A stretch of DNA of 5,678 bases from Lachnospiraceae bacterium UBA1267 (GCA_002308115.1 DBVJ01000127.1:1-5678), one strand, 5' to 3'; counted from the stretch's first letter, positions 1-5,272 are shown. The notes: a model not told the origin generated them from the sequence alone. A program made the numbers and translations.

Positions 1-218
1 GTTGTGAGGTCACGCTGATGTCTTGCGCAAGTACCTGTCACACGGCGGGGAAGGATCTTTCCTCTTTCGGAGATATACTTCCGAAGTTTCGCAACGTCCT
101 TATAGTCGATGACGCCGGCGCCCTCGGTGCTAGAGCAGAACGCGCAGACTTTCTTCTTTCTGCGGATGGGGCGTTTCTTGAACGGCGCGTCGGCCTTTGC
201 TTCTCTATCAAATGCCAT
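1..218 (-). CDS. rpsR: 30S ribosomal protein S18, 3' end cut by window edge
   Basis: S18 pairs with S6 on the 30S platform, where it contacts 16S rRNA. Reading leftward from the ATG at 216-218 gives 72 complete codons plus two bases before the edge, so only the last few residues (normally an AIKRAR-like helix) are missing. The S18 core is clear: [23 protein letters not shown] at about residues 37-59, but with the family's usual pattern split across those positions, followed by [12 protein letters not shown]. Cys25, Cys28, Cys64 and His67 form the CxxC...CxxH set expected of the zinc-binding (C+) form of S18. A basic N-terminal patch ([10 protein letters not shown], 14-23) suits rRNA binding. 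The start is supported by GGAGGT on the minus strand at 223-228, a few bases upstream. It is the third gene of the rpsF-ssb-rpsR operon, 19 nt after the ssb stop. The identification is secure. Confidence 0.96.
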   Translation of the reverse strand, partial: MAFDREAKADAPFKKRPIRRKKKVCAFCSSTEGAGVIDYKDVAKLRKYISERGKILPRRVTGTCARHQRDLT

Positions 219-237
219 GATGAACCTCCAAAAATCT

Positions 238-729
238 TTACGAGAACGGCAGTCCTTCGTCGCTGACGCCGTCCGGGATATTCATGAAACCGTCTCCAGC
301 GTCCGCCGTATTCTGGCTGAACGACTGATTGTCACGCGGTCTCTCTTCGTTCTGACGGAAACTCTGTGAGAAACTGTTGTCGCCCTGAGAGGACGTGTTT
401 CTGGATTCCGCGAACTCCTGGTCTTCGATGATCACTTCGGTCGTGTAGACGCGCTGACCGTCTCTGTTGGTGTAACTGCCGGTCTGGATACGGCCTCTGA
501 CGATCATCTTCGTACCCTGCTTCAGGTATTTCTCGGCAAATTCAGCAGCTCTGTCAAAGGCAACACACGGAATGAAATCCGCGGTCTGTCCCTGATTGTC
601 CTGCGCGCCCCTGCGGCCCCTTCTGTCCACCGCGAGCGTATAACGCGCGATAGGCATCTGACGCTCACCCGATGAATAACGGACCTCAGGATCTTTGGTC
701 AATCTGCCGCATAAGATCACTGAATTCAT
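238..729 (-). CDS. ssb: Single-stranded DNA-binding protein SSB
   Basis: This 163-residue protein coats single-stranded DNA during replication, recombination and repair, and recruits partner proteins through its C-terminal tip. The OB fold occupies about residues 1-107: [18 protein letters not shown] at the start, then [11 protein letters not shown] (27-37), [22 protein letters not shown] (51-72, quoted only to locate it), and [15 protein letters not shown] (77-91). Residues 108-147 form a disordered linker rich in Ser, Asn and Gln. The tail is GFMNIPDG (147-154) followed by SDEGLPFS. The acidic-Pro-Phe tip is present, but an extra Ser follows the Phe that normally ends the protein, and the acidic run is interrupted. 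The ATG at 727-729 is preceded by GGAGGT (minus strand, 735-740). The gene lies 16 nt after rpsF and 19 nt before rpsR, so it is the middle gene of a three-gene transcript. Length is normal for a Firmicute SSB. Confidence 0.97.
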   Translation of the reverse strand: MNSVILCGRLTKDPEVRYSSGERQMPIARYTLAVDRRGRRGAQDNQGQTADFIPCVAFDRAAEFAEKYLKQGTKMIVRGRIQTGSYTNRDGQRVYTTEVIIEDQEFAESRNTSSQGDNSFSQSFRQNEERPRDNQSFSQNTADAGDGFMNIPDGVSDEGLPFS

Positions 730-745
730 AATTTACCTCCGGTTC

Positions 746-1033
746 TTATGCTTCCTGTTTCACGATCAGGAATCTGAGAACCTGCTCCATGATGCGGATG
801 TCCGACTCGATCGCGGCGGGAGCGGTCTCGGGCGCTTCGAAGGTAATGAAGGTGTAATACGCTTCGGTGGCCTTTTTGATCTCGTAAGCAAGCTGCTTCT
901 TGCCCCACTCGTCGGTCTTTTCCACTTTGCCGCCGGCTCTTTCAATGTAGCCGTTGACTTTTTCCATGGCAGCAGACCTTGCGTCGTCTTCCAGATTGGC
1001 ATCCAGAACAACGACCAGTTCGTACTTGTTCAT
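746..1033 (-). CDS. rpsF: 30S ribosomal protein S6
   Basis: S6 binds the central domain of 16S rRNA together with S18. The 95-residue product is full length for the family. It opens with MNKYELVVVLDANLEDD and carries the usual S6 landmarks: GKVEKTDEWGKKQLAYEIKK at about residues 35-54, AYYTFITFEA at 58-67, and a closing helix and strand IRIMEQVLRFLIVK at 79-92. An upstream in-frame ATG at 1133-1135 would add 34 residues, but that extension has no S6 similarity and runs through the leader hairpin and most of the untranslated leader. The ATG at 1031-1033 sits behind AAAGGAGG (minus strand, 1041-1048) and is the correct start. It heads the rpsF-ssb-rpsR operon, transcribed from the promoter at 1107-1135, and is probably autoregulated through the leader hairpin at 1058-1077. 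Confidence 0.97.
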   Translation of the reverse strand: MNKYELVVVLDANLEDDARSAAMEKVNGYIERAGGKVEKTDEWGKKQLAYEIKKATEAYYTFITFEAPETAPAAIESDIRIMEQVLRFLIVKQEA

Positions 1034-1040
1034 CGCTTTG

Positions 1041-1048
1041 CCTCCTTT
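1041..1048 (-). promoter_or_regulatory. Ribosome binding site of rpsF, which decides its start
   Basis: The minus strand reads AAAGGAGG here, 7 nt before the ATG at 1031-1033. It is a near-perfect Shine-Dalgarno sequence. It rules against the longer in-frame start at 1135, which has no comparable site. The stem of the leader hairpin begins only about 9 nt further upstream, so a protein bound to that hairpin could block the ribosome. Confidence 0.85.
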
Positions 1049-1057
1049 TGGTCTCTG

Positions 1058-1077
1058 GCCCCCGGTGTGCCGGGAGC
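1058..1077 (-). promoter_or_regulatory. rpsF leader hairpin, candidate S6:S18 autoregulatory RNA
   Basis: Seen: the rpsF leader contains GCTCCCGG, loop CACA, CCGGGGGC, which folds into 8 pairs including one G-U. Its loop and 3' arm read CACACCGGGGGC. Known: in many bacteria the S6:S18 dimer represses its own operon by binding an rpsF leader motif that mimics its 16S rRNA site, around a CCG element in the context ACCGGNGGC. Inferred: this hairpin is that element, because it shows the ACCGGGGGC core, lies in the right leader and sits just upstream of the Shine-Dalgarno sequence. The bound form may fold differently from the perfect hairpin, with CCG unpaired. A generic GC-rich hairpin is the alternative. 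Confidence 0.55.
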
Positions 1078-1132
1078 AAGGAAATGATATTGCGTCACAA
1101 TCGGGTAGTTTAGCACGCGGTGCAAGGAAATG
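1076..1132. repeat. Two copies of an 11-bp direct repeat in the divergent region
   Basis: GCAAGGAAATG occurs at 1076-1086 and again at 1122-1132, 46 bp apart start to start. The right copy runs into a further partial copy, TGCAAGG at 1131-1137. The right copy lies in the spacer and -35 edge of the rpsF promoter; the left copy lies in the transcribed leader and overlaps the base of the leader hairpin. The pair could be a two-site operator, the trace of a small duplication, or chance. No regulator is recognised. Confidence 0.4.
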
Positions 1133-1135
1133 CAA
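1107..1135 (-). promoter_or_regulatory. Sigma-A promoter for rpsF-ssb-rpsR, extended -10
   Basis: On the minus strand, TTGCAT (1130-1135) is followed by a 17-nt spacer and TAAACT (1107-1112), with an adjoining TGC that makes an extended -10 element. Transcription should begin near 1100, which gives a leader of about 67 nt before the rpsF ATG. The -35 matches TTGACA at four of six positions, and the extended -10 compensates. It is the best minus-strand promoter I can find between the two operons. Confidence 0.65.
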
Positions 1136-1140
1136 GGGTT

Positions 1141-1149
1141 TTATGCACG
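1141..1149 (+). other. DnaA-box-like 9-mer between the divergent promoters
   Basis: TTATGCACG matches the DnaA box TTATNCACA at every position except the last. It lies 5 bp upstream of the rpsF -35 and beside an AT-rich stretch (1154-1170), in the gap between the two -35 elements. Only one copy is visible, and a single near match in a region this size has an appreciable probability of arising by chance, so this is a weak candidate site. Confidence 0.25.
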
Positions 1150-1189
1150 GATCGTCTATTTATTTAAGAAGCCGCTCTTGAAACACCGA

Positions 1190-1218
1190 TTGAAAGAACC
1201 CCGCGCTTTTGGTATAAT
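1190..1218 (+). promoter_or_regulatory. Strong sigma-A promoter for gdpP-rplI-dnaB
   Basis: TTGAAA (1190-1195), a 17-nt spacer and TATAAT (1213-1218) make a nearly ideal sigma-A promoter. TGG directly before the -10 adds an extended -10 element. An AT-rich stretch at 1154-1170 lies upstream, and a second TTGAAA is at 1178-1183. Transcription should start near 1225, giving a leader of about 60 nt with only a weak 4-bp hairpin (1254-1264) before the gdpP ribosome binding site GGAGG at 1276-1280. Confidence 0.85.
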
Positions 1219-1285
1219 ATCAAAATACTTTGGGAAGTGTTCTCTTTTTGCGCCCCGAAGCGGGAAATGACATACGGAGGAAGCA

Positions 1286-3313
1286 ATGAAACGAGGAAAG
1301 ACGGATCTGAGATATTATTTTCGGTGGCCGTTTATTCTGGGAGGGCTTTTGGCCGTCCTGGCCATTGTCATGCTCTTCGTGAATACAAACGCGGGCATCG
1401 TGCTCGCGATCGCCGCGGCGGTCTTTCTTCTTGCCGCGCTTATCCTTTACCTGGTCCTCCGCAAGAAGATCGAGAAGGACCTCATCGCTTATGGAGAGAA
1501 CTTCTCCGAAGCGCAGAGAGATCTCATCAACAACATCGATCTTCCGTTTGTGATCACGAATCAGTCGGGGGACATCCTGAGACCTAGCGTTGCGTTTCAA
1601 AAACAGTTCCTGCAGAAGAAGAAAGTGAAAATGCTTTCGAATCTGTTCCCGGGTCTGGAGAACGCGGATTTTGACGAGGACAGTCTTCTGGAAGTGGAAA
1701 ATGAAGGCAGGACCTATGATTTCCACATCACACCGTTCCCGGAGGAGACAGCCGAGCAGCTGTCGGACCTTTCGGACCTTAAGGGAACAGGCCTCTACAT
1801 CGGCTACCTGACGGACAAGACAGACCTTCTGTACTATCAGAAGACCCTGGAAGACGAACGTCCCATCGTCGCCGTCATCTATTTTGACAACTACGAGGAA
1901 GTCCTGGCGGACGTGGAAAATATCCGCCGTTCTCTTCTGTCGGCGCTTCTGGAAAGAAAGCTTTCCCAGTACATCGGCGAGTATCACGGCATTATCCGGA
2001 AACTGGAGAAGGACCGCTTCATCGCAGTGTTCCGAAACGCGGCGCTGGAGAGCATGAAGGCTTCGAATTTCAGCATCCTTTCGGAGATCAAGACCGTCAA
2101 CATCGGAAACAATATCCCGGTGACCCTGTCGATCGGCGTGGGCCTTTCCGGCGGGAACTACGAGAAGAATTACGATTACGCGCGGATGGCCATCGATATG
2201 GCCCTCGGCAGAGGCGGCGACCAGGTCGTCGTGAAGGACGGTTCGAAGATCAGTTATTTCGGCGGCCAGGCGAAGAGCACGGAACGTTCCACACGTGTCA
2301 AGGCTAGGATCAAGGCACAGGCGCTCAGAGAGCTGATCGAGGCCAGAGACGACGTGATCATCATGGGTCATCCGATCTCGGATCTGGACTGCATCGGCGC
2401 CGCCATGGGCATTTACCGCGTGGCTGCGACGAGCGGCAAGGAAGTGCACATCGTTCTGGATGAAGTCACGTCCAGCGTGAAGCCGCTCCTTCAGACTTTC
2501 ACGACCAATACGGATTACAACGCGGACCTCTTCGTGGATCCCGAGACCGCGCTTTCCATGGCAGGCAAGAACACGCTCCTGGTGGTCGTCGACACGAACC
2601 GTCCGTCCTATACGGTCTGTCCGGATCTTCTGAAGCGGATCTCCTCGGTGGTCGTCATGGACCATCACCGTCAGGGCCGCGAGATCATCGAGAACGCCAT
2701 GCTTTCCTACGTCGAGCCATTCGCGAGCTCCACAGCGGAAATGGTTGCGGAAGTGGTCCAGTATTACGGCGAGAACATGCGCCTGAAGCCTGCGGAAGCA
2801 GATGCCGTGCTGGCGGGCATCGTGATGGACACCAACAACTTCGAGGACAAAGCCGGCGTAAGGACCTTCGAAGCGGCCGCGTATCTGAGGCGCTGCGGCG
2901 CGGACGTGACGCGTGTCAGGAAACTGTTCCGCGACACGATGGAAGACTACGTGCTCCGGGCGGAGACCGTCCGCCGCGCGGAAGTATTTGAAAACTATTT
3001 CGTCATCAGCGTCTGTCCGACGCAGGGCGCGAACCCCAACCAGACCGTTGTCGCAGCGCAGGCGGCCAATGAGCTTCTGGAGATCAGAGACATCAAGGCC
3101 AGCTTCGTTCTGACCGAGTTTGAGAACAAGATCTATCTGAGCGCCCGCTCGATCGACGAAGTCAACGTCCAGGTCATGATGGAGAAGCTTGGCGGCGGCG
3201 GACACAGAAGCGTGGCCGGCGCGCAGTTCACCGGCATCACGATGGACGAAGCTGTCGAGAAGCTGAAGGCCGTGATCCTTGAAGAGACCGGCGCGAAGAA
3301 GACAGAGGCCTAA
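1286..3313 (+). CDS. gdpP: Cyclic-di-AMP phosphodiesterase GdpP (YybT family, DHH/DHHA1)
   Basis: GdpP is a membrane-anchored enzyme that cleaves c-di-AMP to pApA and so affects osmolyte, cell-wall and stress control in Firmicutes. The 675 residues show the family's whole domain order. Two membrane helices (about 15-32 and 37-57) are followed by a PAS-like region (about 70-180), a degenerate GGDEF domain (about 190-320) with EKDRF in place of the signature, the DHH domain (about 345-500) and a DHHA1 domain ending in GGGGH (636-640). Metal and catalytic residues are all present: His362, Asp366 and Asp368 (GHPISDLD), Asp436 (VVVDTN), the Asp459-His460-His461 triad, and Asp515 (IVMDTN). The enzyme should be active. 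The ATG follows GGAGG (1276-1280) by 5 nt. It is the first gene after the strong promoter at 1190-1218, and rplI follows 60 nt later. It contains no TTA, CTA or TCA codon. Confidence 0.97.
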   Translation: MKRGKTDLRYYFRWPFILGGLLAVLAIVMLFVNTNAGIVLAIAAAVFLLAALILYLVLRKKIEKDLIAYGENFSEAQRDLINNIDLPFVITNQSGDILRPSVAFQKQFLQKKKVKMLSNLFPGLENADFDEDSLLEVENEGRTYDFHITPFPEETAEQLSDLSDLKGTGLYIGYLTDKTDLLYYQKTLEDERPIVAVIYFDNYEEVLADVENIRRSLLSALLERKLSQYIGEYHGIIRKLEKDRFIAVFRNAALESMKASNFSILSEIKTVNIGNNIPVTLSIGVGLSGGNYEKNYDYARMAIDMALGRGGDQVVVKDGSKISYFGGQAKSTERSTRVKARIKAQALRELIEARDDVIIMGHPISDLDCIGAAMGIYRVAATSGKEVHIVLDEVTSSVKPLLQTFTTNTDYNADLFVDPETALSMAGKNTLLVVVDTNRPSYTVCPDLLKRISSVVVMDHHRQGREIIENAMLSYVEPFASSTAEMVAEVVQYYGENMRLKPAEADAVLAGIVMDTNNFEDKAGVRTFEAAAYLRRCGADVTRVRKLFRDTMEDYVLRAETVRRAEVFENYFVISVCPTQGANPNQTVVAAQAANELLEIRDIKASFVLTEFENKIYLSARSIDEVNVQVMMEKLGGGGHRSVAGAQFTGITMDEAVEKLKAVILEETGAKKTEA

Positions 3314-3340
3314 GCCCCTAGCCCCCAAGGTAATGGAACG

Positions 3341-3359
3341 TGCGCGCATACGGCGCGCG
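3341..3359 (+). promoter_or_regulatory. GC hairpin directly upstream of the rplI ribosome binding site
   Basis: GCGCGC (3342-3347), loop ATACG, GCGCGC (3353-3358) form a 6-bp all-GC stem, extended by a T-G pair at 3341/3359. The rplI Shine-Dalgarno AAGGAG (3362-3367) starts 2 nt later and the ATG is at 3374. There is no U-tract, so it is not an intrinsic terminator. It could be a translational element, a processing site or a 5' end stabiliser. The rest of the 60-nt gap (3314-3340) holds a C-rich AGCCCCTAGCCCCC stretch and no promoter that I can recognise. Confidence 0.45.
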
Positions 3360-3373
3360 ATAAGGAGAAATAC

Positions 3374-3829
3374 ATGGAAGTCATTTTACTCGAAGACGTC
3401 CGTGCACTCGGACGAAAAGGCGACACCGTCACGGTGAAGGACGGCTACGGCCGGAACCTTGTGTCCAAGAAACTGGCGGCGGAAGCCACCGCGAAGGTCA
3501 AGAACGATATGCGCCTTCAGAAGCAGCATCAGGAGAAACTGGCGCAGAAGCGCTATGAAGAGGCGCTTGCGCTGAAGGACAAACTTGCCGGCATGTTCAT
3601 CAACGTCGGTGTCAAGGTCGGAAAGGACAACAAACTGTTCGGGTCGGTCTCTTCCAAGGAGATCGCCGAAGCCTTCAAGGACCAGCTGGGCATCGAGATC
3701 GACAAGAAGAAGATCATCCTGGCCGATCCGATCAAGGAAGTCGGCAAGTTCGACGTTCCGATCAAGCTGCACCCCGAAGTGTCCACGGTACTGCACGTCA
3801 ATGTGGAAGGAAACGGAAAGAAGGCCTGA
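3374..3829 (+). CDS. rplI: 50S ribosomal protein L9
   Basis: L9 binds domain V of 23S rRNA near the L1 stalk and helps maintain reading frame. The 151 residues match the family layout: an N-terminal rRNA-binding domain (1-39, starting MEVILLEDVRALGRKGD), a long connecting helix (about 40-74) rich in Lys, Glu and Gln, and a C-terminal domain (75-148) with KLFGSVSSKEIAEAF (88-102) and FDVPIKLHPEV (126-136). One oddity is the segment GYGRNLVSKKLAAEAT (24-39): it appears one residue shorter than the usual GYARNYLIPKGLAVEAT and lacks its aromatic and Pro. The ATG follows AAGGAG (3362-3367) by 6 nt. Codon 5 is TTA, the only TTA, CTA or TCA in the gene. It sits between gdpP and dnaB, an order common in Firmicutes, and its stop is 1 nt before the dnaB ATG. 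Confidence 0.97.
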   Translation: MEVILLEDVRALGRKGDTVTVKDGYGRNLVSKKLAAEATAKVKNDMRLQKQHQEKLAQKRYEEALALKDKLAGMFINVGVKVGKDNKLFGSVSSKEIAEAFKDQLGIEIDKKKIILADPIKEVGKFDVPIKLHPEVSTVLHVNVEGNGKKA

Positions 3830-3830
3830 C

Positions 3831-5192
3831 ATGGACGAACGTGAAATGCTTGTGCCGCGTACGCCTCCCCATTCGATCGAGGCCGAACAGTCCGTCATTG
3901 CGTCGATGCTGTATTCGGCCGACGCGATCGGCGACGTTGCGGGCATCCTGACTTCGGATGACTTTTATCAGCATCAGTACGGGATCATGTATGATACGAT
4001 CCTGGAACTGAACGAGAAGGGCCTGCCGATCGATCCGGTCACGCTTCAGAATGCGCTGAAAGAGAAAGACGTCGCGCCTGAAGTCTACTCCATCGACACG
4101 CTCCGCGAACTCGCGAACCAGGTCTTTACCACCGCAAATGCCGGCTCTTATGCCAAGATCGTGGCGGACAAGGCGCTGATGCGGCGCATGGTCACGACAT
4201 TTGAAGGCCTGACCAACCAGATCTATCTTGGCAAGGACAGCGCGCAGCGGATCACGGAGAATGTCGAGCATCAGATCTTCGACCTTCTCGAAAAGCGCAT
4301 CAAGAACGCGACGGAGCCGATCGACAAGATCGTCGTGAATACGCTGAACGAGATCCAGGAAGCCTCCAAGGTCAAGGGCGGCATTACGGGCCTGGAGACC
4401 GGATTCACCAGGCTGGATCATTTTACGAACGGCTTCCAGAAGTCCAACCTGATCATTCTGGCCGGCCGTCCCGCCATGGGCAAGACCGCGTTCGCGCTGA
4501 ACATGGCGGCGCATTTCGCCGTGAAGAAGGGTTATCCGACCGTGCTGTTCGAACTGGAAATGGGCCGGGAGCAGCTTTGCAAGCGTATTCTCGCCATGGA
4601 GTCGCACATTTCCAGCACGAAGCTGAGAAGCGGCGACCTGAACGAGAGAGAGTGGGACGAACTGGTCAACAGCGCGGAAATGCTTTCGAAATCCAGTCTG
4701 ATCATCGACGACACCTCCGGCATCACGCTTTCGGAACTCCGCACGCGCTGCAGACGCTACAAACTGGAGTACAACATCCAGTGCATCATCATCGACTACA
4801 TGCAGCTGATGTCCGGCTCCGGACGCGGCAACGGAAGCCGCGAATCCGAGATTTCCGAGATCTCCCGCGGACTGAAGGGCATTGCCCGTGAGCTGGACGT
4901 GCCGGTCCTCGCGCTGGCGCAGCTCAGCCGTAAGCCGGACGACCGTCCCGCAGGCGCGCACCGTCCGGTGCTTTCCGACCTTCGTGACTCGGGCGCCATC
5001 GAGCAGGACGCCGACATCGTCATGTTCATTTACCGTGACGAGGTCTATGATCCCGATACGCCGGACAAAGGCATTGCGGAACTGATCATCGCGAAGAACC
5101 GTGCGGGCGAGATCGGCAAGGTCAAACTCAGCTGGATCGCGGAACTGACCAAGTTCGCCAACCTGGAATACACCGACAACGACAGAGAGTAA
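3831..5192 (+). CDS. dnaB: Replicative DNA helicase DnaB (called DnaC in Bacillus)
   Basis: DnaB is the hexameric ATP-driven helicase that unwinds DNA ahead of the replication fork and recruits primase. The 453 residues are full length. The N-terminal collar domain (about 8-110) opens PPHSIEAEQSVIASML. A linker follows, then the RecA-like domain (about 180-453). Walker A is GRPAMGKT (212-219), the catalytic Glu243 lies in FELEM (240-244), and Walker B is IIIDYMQL (319-326). The later motif SDLRDSGAIEQDAD spans 382-395, and Lys422 and Arg424 in AKNRAG are the likely finger residues contacting the neighbouring subunit's ATP. No intein interrupts these motifs. The Ser usual before LEM is Glu here. 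The start lies 1 nt after the rplI stop, behind a modest AGAAGG (3819-3824) inside rplI, so translational coupling is likely. An open frame extends upstream within rplI but has no DnaB similarity. The gene has no TTA, CTA or TCA codon. Confidence 0.98.
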   Translation: MDEREMLVPRTPPHSIEAEQSVIASMLYSADAIGDVAGILTSDDFYQHQYGIMYDTILELNEKGLPIDPVTLQNALKEKDVAPEVYSIDTLRELANQVFTTANAGSYAKIVADKALMRRMVTTFEGLTNQIYLGKDSAQRITENVEHQIFDLLEKRIKNATEPIDKIVVNTLNEIQEASKVKGGITGLETGFTRLDHFTNGFQKSNLIILAGRPAMGKTAFALNMAAHFAVKKGYPTVLFELEMGREQLCKRILAMESHISSTKLRSGDLNEREWDELVNSAEMLSKSSLIIDDTSGITLSELRTRCRRYKLEYNIQCIIIDYMQLMSGSGRGNGSRESEISEISRGLKGIARELDVPVLALAQLSRKPDDRPAGAHRPVLSDLRDSGAIEQDADIVMFIYRDEVYDPDTPDKGIAELIIAKNRAGEIGKVKLSWIAELTKFANLEYTDNDRE

Positions 5193-5272
5193 ACAAGCCG
5201 GAAGCTTGCTGCATAGAGGAGCGGAAGACTTTAAAATAAAGCGGACGGAAAGCCCGCTTTCAGAGGAGCTTC
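5193..5272 (+). promoter_or_regulatory. dnaB-metK gap, possible metK leader with competing structures
   Basis: This 80-nt gap holds several short elements. CAAGC (5194-5198) can pair with GCTTG (5204-5208). GAAGCT (5201-5206) can instead pair with AGCTTC (5267-5272), which touches the metK Shine-Dalgarno AGAGGAG (5262-5268). AGAGGAGC occurs twice, at 5215-5222 and 5262-5269. A -10-like TAAAAT lies at 5232-5237, but no good -35 is spaced correctly, so a separate metK promoter is doubtful. I cannot match the gap to any SAM riboswitch class I know: it is short for SAM-I and I do not see an SMK-box layout. A regulatory role is inference. Confidence 0.35.
5231..5260 (-). terminator. Candidate minus-strand intrinsic terminator in the metK leader
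   Basis: AAAGCGG (5238-5244) pairs with CCGCTTT (5254-5260) over a 9-nt loop, making a 7-bp stem. Read on the minus strand, the stem is followed by ATTTTAA, so the RNA ends in a broken U-tract (UUUAUUUU), as in a weak intrinsic terminator. Read on the plus strand there is only UUU before CAGAGG, so it is a poor terminator for dnaB. No minus-strand gene is visible to its right, and the hairpin may instead act in the metK leader. Confidence 0.35.

Noticed and set aside
1034..1135. 34-residue N-terminal extension of rpsF
   Set aside because: It runs through the leader hairpin and most of the leader, has no S6 similarity, and the strong AAAGGAGG lies before the ATG at 1031-1033.
1220..3349. 709-codon minus-strand open frame opposite gdpP
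   Set aside because: It is in exact codon register with gdpP, and its composition (many His, Asp, Val, Arg, Leu) is what reverse complements of gdpP codons give. No domain is recognisable, no ribosome binding site was noted, and gdpP is certain.
3314..3373. Intrinsic terminator after gdpP
   Set aside because: The GC hairpin at 3341-3359 is followed by ATAAGGAG, not by a U-tract.
3333..3420. Small open frame starting ATGGAACGT and overlapping the start of rplI
   Set aside because: Its AAGG is only 2 nt from the ATG, its product is Arg-rich with no recognisable feature, and it is out of frame with rplI.
3585..3830. 82-codon N-terminal extension of dnaB lying inside rplI
   Set aside because: The extension is Arg/Ser-rich out-of-frame translation of rplI. 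DnaB similarity begins after the ATG at 3831.
3798..4961. 387-codon minus-strand open frame opposite dnaB
   Set aside because: It is in register with dnaB codons and explained by the absence of TTA, CTA and TCA in dnaB. The protein resembles no family I know.
3831..5192. Intein in dnaB, a frequent insertion site
   Set aside because: Walker A, Walker B and later motifs are continuous, and the protein has the normal 453-residue length.
5193..5272. SAM riboswitch upstream of metK
   Set aside because: The gap is too short for SAM-I, and I could not lay out the conserved helices of the short classes. It is kept only as an unassigned leader.
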